A stretch of DNA of 64,000 nt from Orenia marismortui DSM 5156 (GTDB lineage: Bacteria > Bacillota > Halanaerobiia > Halobacteroidales > Halobacteroidaceae): assembly GCF_000379025.1 (NCBI RefSeq), contig NZ_KB900620.1, positions 332,396 to 396,395 of the forward strand, given 5' to 3'. This document shows, in pieces, positions 61,939 through 64,000 of this stretch. The position numbers and the translations under genes were made by a program. The notes under the pieces were generated by a model that ran no database searches, had not been told where the DNA came from, and was given only the letters and a program-made list of their open reading frames with translations. Position 1 is the stretch's first letter. Each line of letters starts with the position of its first letter.

Positions 61939-62983
61939 CTTTACCCTCCTCACTAAATCTTTCTCTTATTAATTCTGCTCTATATATATCTCTTTCTTCC
62001 AAAGTCATATCTTTATCCTTAATAGTCTCTAGAGTAGAAGGTCTAATAATTACCATCAATTGATTTAAAATAATTGGATCTACATTTTTTATTATACCCA
62101 AATCAATACCCAACCTTACATTTGAAATCAATTTCATTGCTTCTTGAATAGAAATTTTATATGCATACTTTAAAGTTCCATAAGCACGATATATTTGATC
62201 TTTTAAAAATAACTCCTTTTCTTTTAATAATATACTTCTAGCATTTCTTTCTTTATCAATAATTTGATGAGTTACTTCCAATAAATTTTGTATTATATCT
62301 TCTTCTAACCTACCTAAGGTCACTTGATTAGAAATTTGATATAAATTTCCTACAGTATCTGTGCCTTCACCATATAATCCTCTAACAGCTAATCCCAATT
62401 GGGAAATAGCAGTCATAATATTTTGTACCCGATTAATCATAGTCAAGGCTGGAAGATGAATCATAACAGAAGCTCTCAAACCTGTTCCTACATTAGTAGG
62501 ACAAGATGTCAAATATCCATACTTTTCATCAAAAGCTATATCTATACAATTTTCTAAATAATCGTCTATCTGATCAGATAAATCCCAAGACTCTTGTAAT
62601 TGAAGTCCTGGATAAAGCACCTGTAACCTCAAATGATCTTCTTCATTAATCATTAAACTAATAGTTTCATCATCTGATAAAGCTACAGCCTTATGGCGAC
62701 CATCTTTAGCTAAATCAGGACTAATTAAATGTCTTTCAACTAACATTTTTTTCCTAGTTTTTGAAAAGTCATCTAATAATAATAACCTTAAATTAAATTT
62801 ATTATTCTCTAACAATAAATTATTAATAATATTTAGTATTTCTTCTAAATCATTATTATTAGCTTGATTAGTAAAACAGATATTATCTAAATTTCTAGCT
62901 AACCTAATTCTACTACTAATAACTACATCTGATTCAGGACCTATTTTATTCATCCATCTACTCATAAAGTCCTCTTCTAACAT
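61928..62983 (-). CDS. mcsB: Protein arginine kinase McsB
   Basis: McsB phosphorylates arginines and marks proteins for ClpCP. The 351 residues show the phosphagen-kinase-like catalytic pattern [37 protein letters not shown] with the catalytic cysteine, and [26 protein letters not shown] lies before the ATG at 62983; a second ATG six codons in is possible. It lies between mcsA and clpC, as usual. Confidence 0.96.
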   Translation of the reverse strand: MLEEDFMSRWMNKIGPESDVVISSRIRLARNLDNICFTNQANNNDLEEILNIINNLLLENNKFNLRLLLLDDFSKTRKKMLVERHLISPDLAKDGRHKAVALSDDETISLMINEEDHLRLQVLYPGLQLQESWDLSDQIDDYLENCIDIAFDEKYGYLTSCPTNVGTGLRASVMIHLPALTMINRVQNIMTAISQLGLAVRGLYGEGTDTVGNLYQISNQVTLGRLEEDIIQNLLEVTHQIIDKERNARSILLKEKELFLKDQIYRAYGTLKYAYKISIQEAMKLISNVRLGIDLGIIKNVDPIILNQLMVIIRPSTLETIKDKDMTLEERDIYRAELIRERFSEEGKDDF

Positions 62984-62994
62984 ACTTTCCCCCC

Positions 62995-63501
62995 TTATTC
63001 TCCAATTTTACCCTTTAATCTTTTTATTTCATCTCTAATTTCAGCTGCTTTTTCAAATTCTTCTTTTTCTACTGCTTGGTCAATTTGTTTCTTTAATTTT
63101 TCAATCTGTCTTATAATTTTAACCTTTTCCCCACTACGTTTTGGTATTTTTCCTGTATGTTCATTTGTACCATGGATTCTTTGTAATACTTTATCTATCT
63201 TTTCTTCAAAAGAGCTATAACATTTGTTACAGCCTAATCTACCCCTTTTAGTAAATTTATCATAACTTAAACCGCAAAAATCACAAGATATTTGTTTATC
63301 AGTAAAATTAATTTTATGTGGATGAAATTGATTATTTAATAAACCAGTAAGTAGATTATTAAAAGAAAAATCTAACCCTAAATCTAAATTATTGTTAATT
63401 TGAGCACATTCTTCACAAAGATATATTTCTTCTTTTTTTCCATTAACAATCTTACTTACATGTACTTTAGCATCAAGTTCTTGACAATTCTCACAAAGCA
63501 C
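62995..63501 (-). CDS. mcsA: McsB activator McsA (zinc-finger and UVR domain protein)
   Basis: McsA activates McsB and binds zinc and other metals. The 168 residues have CxxC pairs LCENCQ, CEECA, CDFCG and CNKCY, then a C-terminal UVR-type coiled coil (KAAEIRDEIKRLKGK near the end). The GTG at 63501 follows GAGGTGG. It opens the mcsA-mcsB-clpC unit; the repressor gene ctsR that normally precedes it is not in the 300 bp upstream. Confidence 0.94.
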   Translation of the reverse strand: MLCENCQELDAKVHVSKIVNGKKEEIYLCEECAQINNNLDLGLDFSFNNLLTGLLNNQFHPHKINFTDKQISCDFCGLSYDKFTKRGRLGCNKCYSSFEEKIDKVLQRIHGTNEHTGKIPKRSGEKVKIIRQIEKLKKQIDQAVEKEEFEKAAEIRDEIKRLKGKIGE

Positions 63502-63538
63502 ATTACCACCTCTTAGTTTTTCAAATTTTTATTTCTTA

Positions 63539-63631
63539 ATTATACCGTAGAATCTATTTGACTAAAACATTTATAGATAATAAAAATATACTTTAATCAT
63601 ATTATACTATAAAACTACTAGAATAATGCAA
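63539..63631 (-). promoter_or_regulatory. Candidate promoters of mcsA-mcsB-clpC
   Basis: Two perfect TATAAT boxes lie on the minus strand (complement of 63539-63544 and 63601-63606). The upstream one has TTGCAT 19 nt away; the downstream one lacks a good -35. Which is used cannot be decided by eye. Confidence 0.35.
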
Positions 63632-63760
63632 ACCTTATTAATATGAATTATCAATAAATACATCGAATTATATGTCTCAATCCAACATTAGCTCACTAAT
63701 TGTTTGATTTAAGTATGATATTGATGATTATTATTAAAAATAATTAAAAAACATACAAAT

Positions 63761-63796
63761 AAAAAAACACTTTACTATTTAAATAGTAAAGTGTTT
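63761..63796 (-). terminator. Terminator of the 5S rRNA-tRNA-Asn unit
   Basis: A 16-bp perfect stem (63765-63780 with 63781-63796) lies on the minus strand, with seven T residues in and after the second arm, 13 nt after tRNA-Asn. Confidence 0.88.
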
Positions 63797-63808
63797 CAAA
63801 AAATAAAA

Positions 63809-63884
63809 TGGCTCCCCGAGCAGGACTCGAACCTGCGACAAAGTGGTTAACAGCCACTCGCTCTACCAACTGAGCTATCGGGGA
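63809..63884 (-). tRNA. tRNA-Asn (GTT anticodon)
   Basis: The minus-strand cloverleaf has acceptor TCCCCGA/TCGGGGA, discriminator G and encoded CCA, anticodon loop CTGTTAA on stem AGTGG/CCACT, and T arm GGTTCGAGTCC. It follows the 5S rRNA by about 8 nt. Confidence 0.97.
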
Positions 63885-63892
63885 ACGCTTAA

Positions 63893-64000
63893 TTCCGGCA
63901 GCGACCTACGCTCCCACAGGGCTGCCCCTGCAGTACCATCGGCGCTGGAGGACTTAACTGCTGTGTTCGAAATGGGAACAGGTGTGACCCCTCCGCAATT
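63893..64000 (-). rRNA. rrf: 5S rRNA, 3' part
   Basis: The minus strand contains the conserved 5S segments GTTCCCATTTCGAACACAGC, GTTAAGTCCTCCAGCGCCGA, TGGTACTGCAGGGGCAGCCC and TGTGGGAGCGTAGGTCGCTG. The 5' end lies beyond the window edge. The 3' end is placed near 63893 by eye. It implies an rRNA operon continues past 64000. Confidence 0.95.

Larger units (their letters stand above)
63502..63808. other. 307-bp intergenic region between tRNA-Asn and mcsA
   Basis: AT-rich, with no ORF. It contains the rRNA/tRNA unit terminator (63761-63796) and the promoter region of mcsA. Only one CtsR-like half-site, AGTCAAA (complement of 63557-63563), is seen; a full direct repeat of the CtsR type is absent. 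Confidence 0.65.

Overview
The window is a low-GC segment of a Gram-positive genome (Bacillota). The zinc-cysteine forms of S4, S14, L33 and L36, the mcsA-mcsB-clpC-radA-disA block, CarD, SigH, and the gltX-(T-box)-cysE-cysS order point to a clostridia-like anaerobe. The protein sequences look most like Halanaerobiales (Halobacteroidaceae such as Orenia). That assignment is from memory and is an inference. Every recognisable gene except one (3106-3834) is on the minus strand, so transcription runs from high to low coordinates.

Read in the direction of transcription: the 3' part of a 5S rRNA and tRNA-Asn close an rRNA unit (63809-64000). Then come the stress/DNA-integrity genes mcsA, mcsB and clpC, a complete-looking group II intron inserted just after the clpC terminator (57352-59458), radA, disA and a CarD regulator. 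Next are a PIN/TRAM membrane protein, ispD, ispF and an unusual CBS-HutP fusion protein. A second block holds gltX, a cysteine T-box, cysE, cysS, mrnC, thyX, rlmB and a VanW/G5 protein, followed by sigH from its own promoter.

From 43546 to 12148 lies the translation/transcription core: tRNA-Tyr, tRNA-Gly, tRNA-Thr and tuf (copy 2); rpmG, tRNA-Trp, secE, nusG, rplK and rplA; the L10 leader with rplJ and rplL; rpoB and rpoC; rpsL, rpsG, fusA and tuf (copy 1); then the fused S10, spc and alpha operons from rpsJ to rplQ. Two genes usual in this order, rpmD (L30) and map, are missing, and no L7Ae-family gene lies between rpoC and rpsL. The chain continues with ecfA1, ecfA2, ecfT, truA, an L13 leader, rplM and rpsI.

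The low-coordinate end (1-7700) is accessory. It carries ornithine racemase and arginase genes, an AmrB-AmrA (Memo-AMMECR1) fusion, a 65-codon remnant of the radical-SAM partner AmrS, a plus-strand CPBP-family membrane protein lacking the usual catalytic residues, ilvD, and the start of an O-antigen-ligase-like gene. Short inverted repeats and AT-rich dispersed repeats sit here and between the tRNA genes.

Several promoters with 17-18 bp spacers and about a dozen intrinsic terminators can be read directly, so the transcription-unit boundaries are fairly well supported. I see no CRISPR array, prophage or phage-defence island. The points most worth following are the CBS-HutP fusion without HutP's metal-binding histidines, the decayed Amr system beside D-ornithine metabolism genes, the intron placed after a terminator, and the missing rpmD and map.
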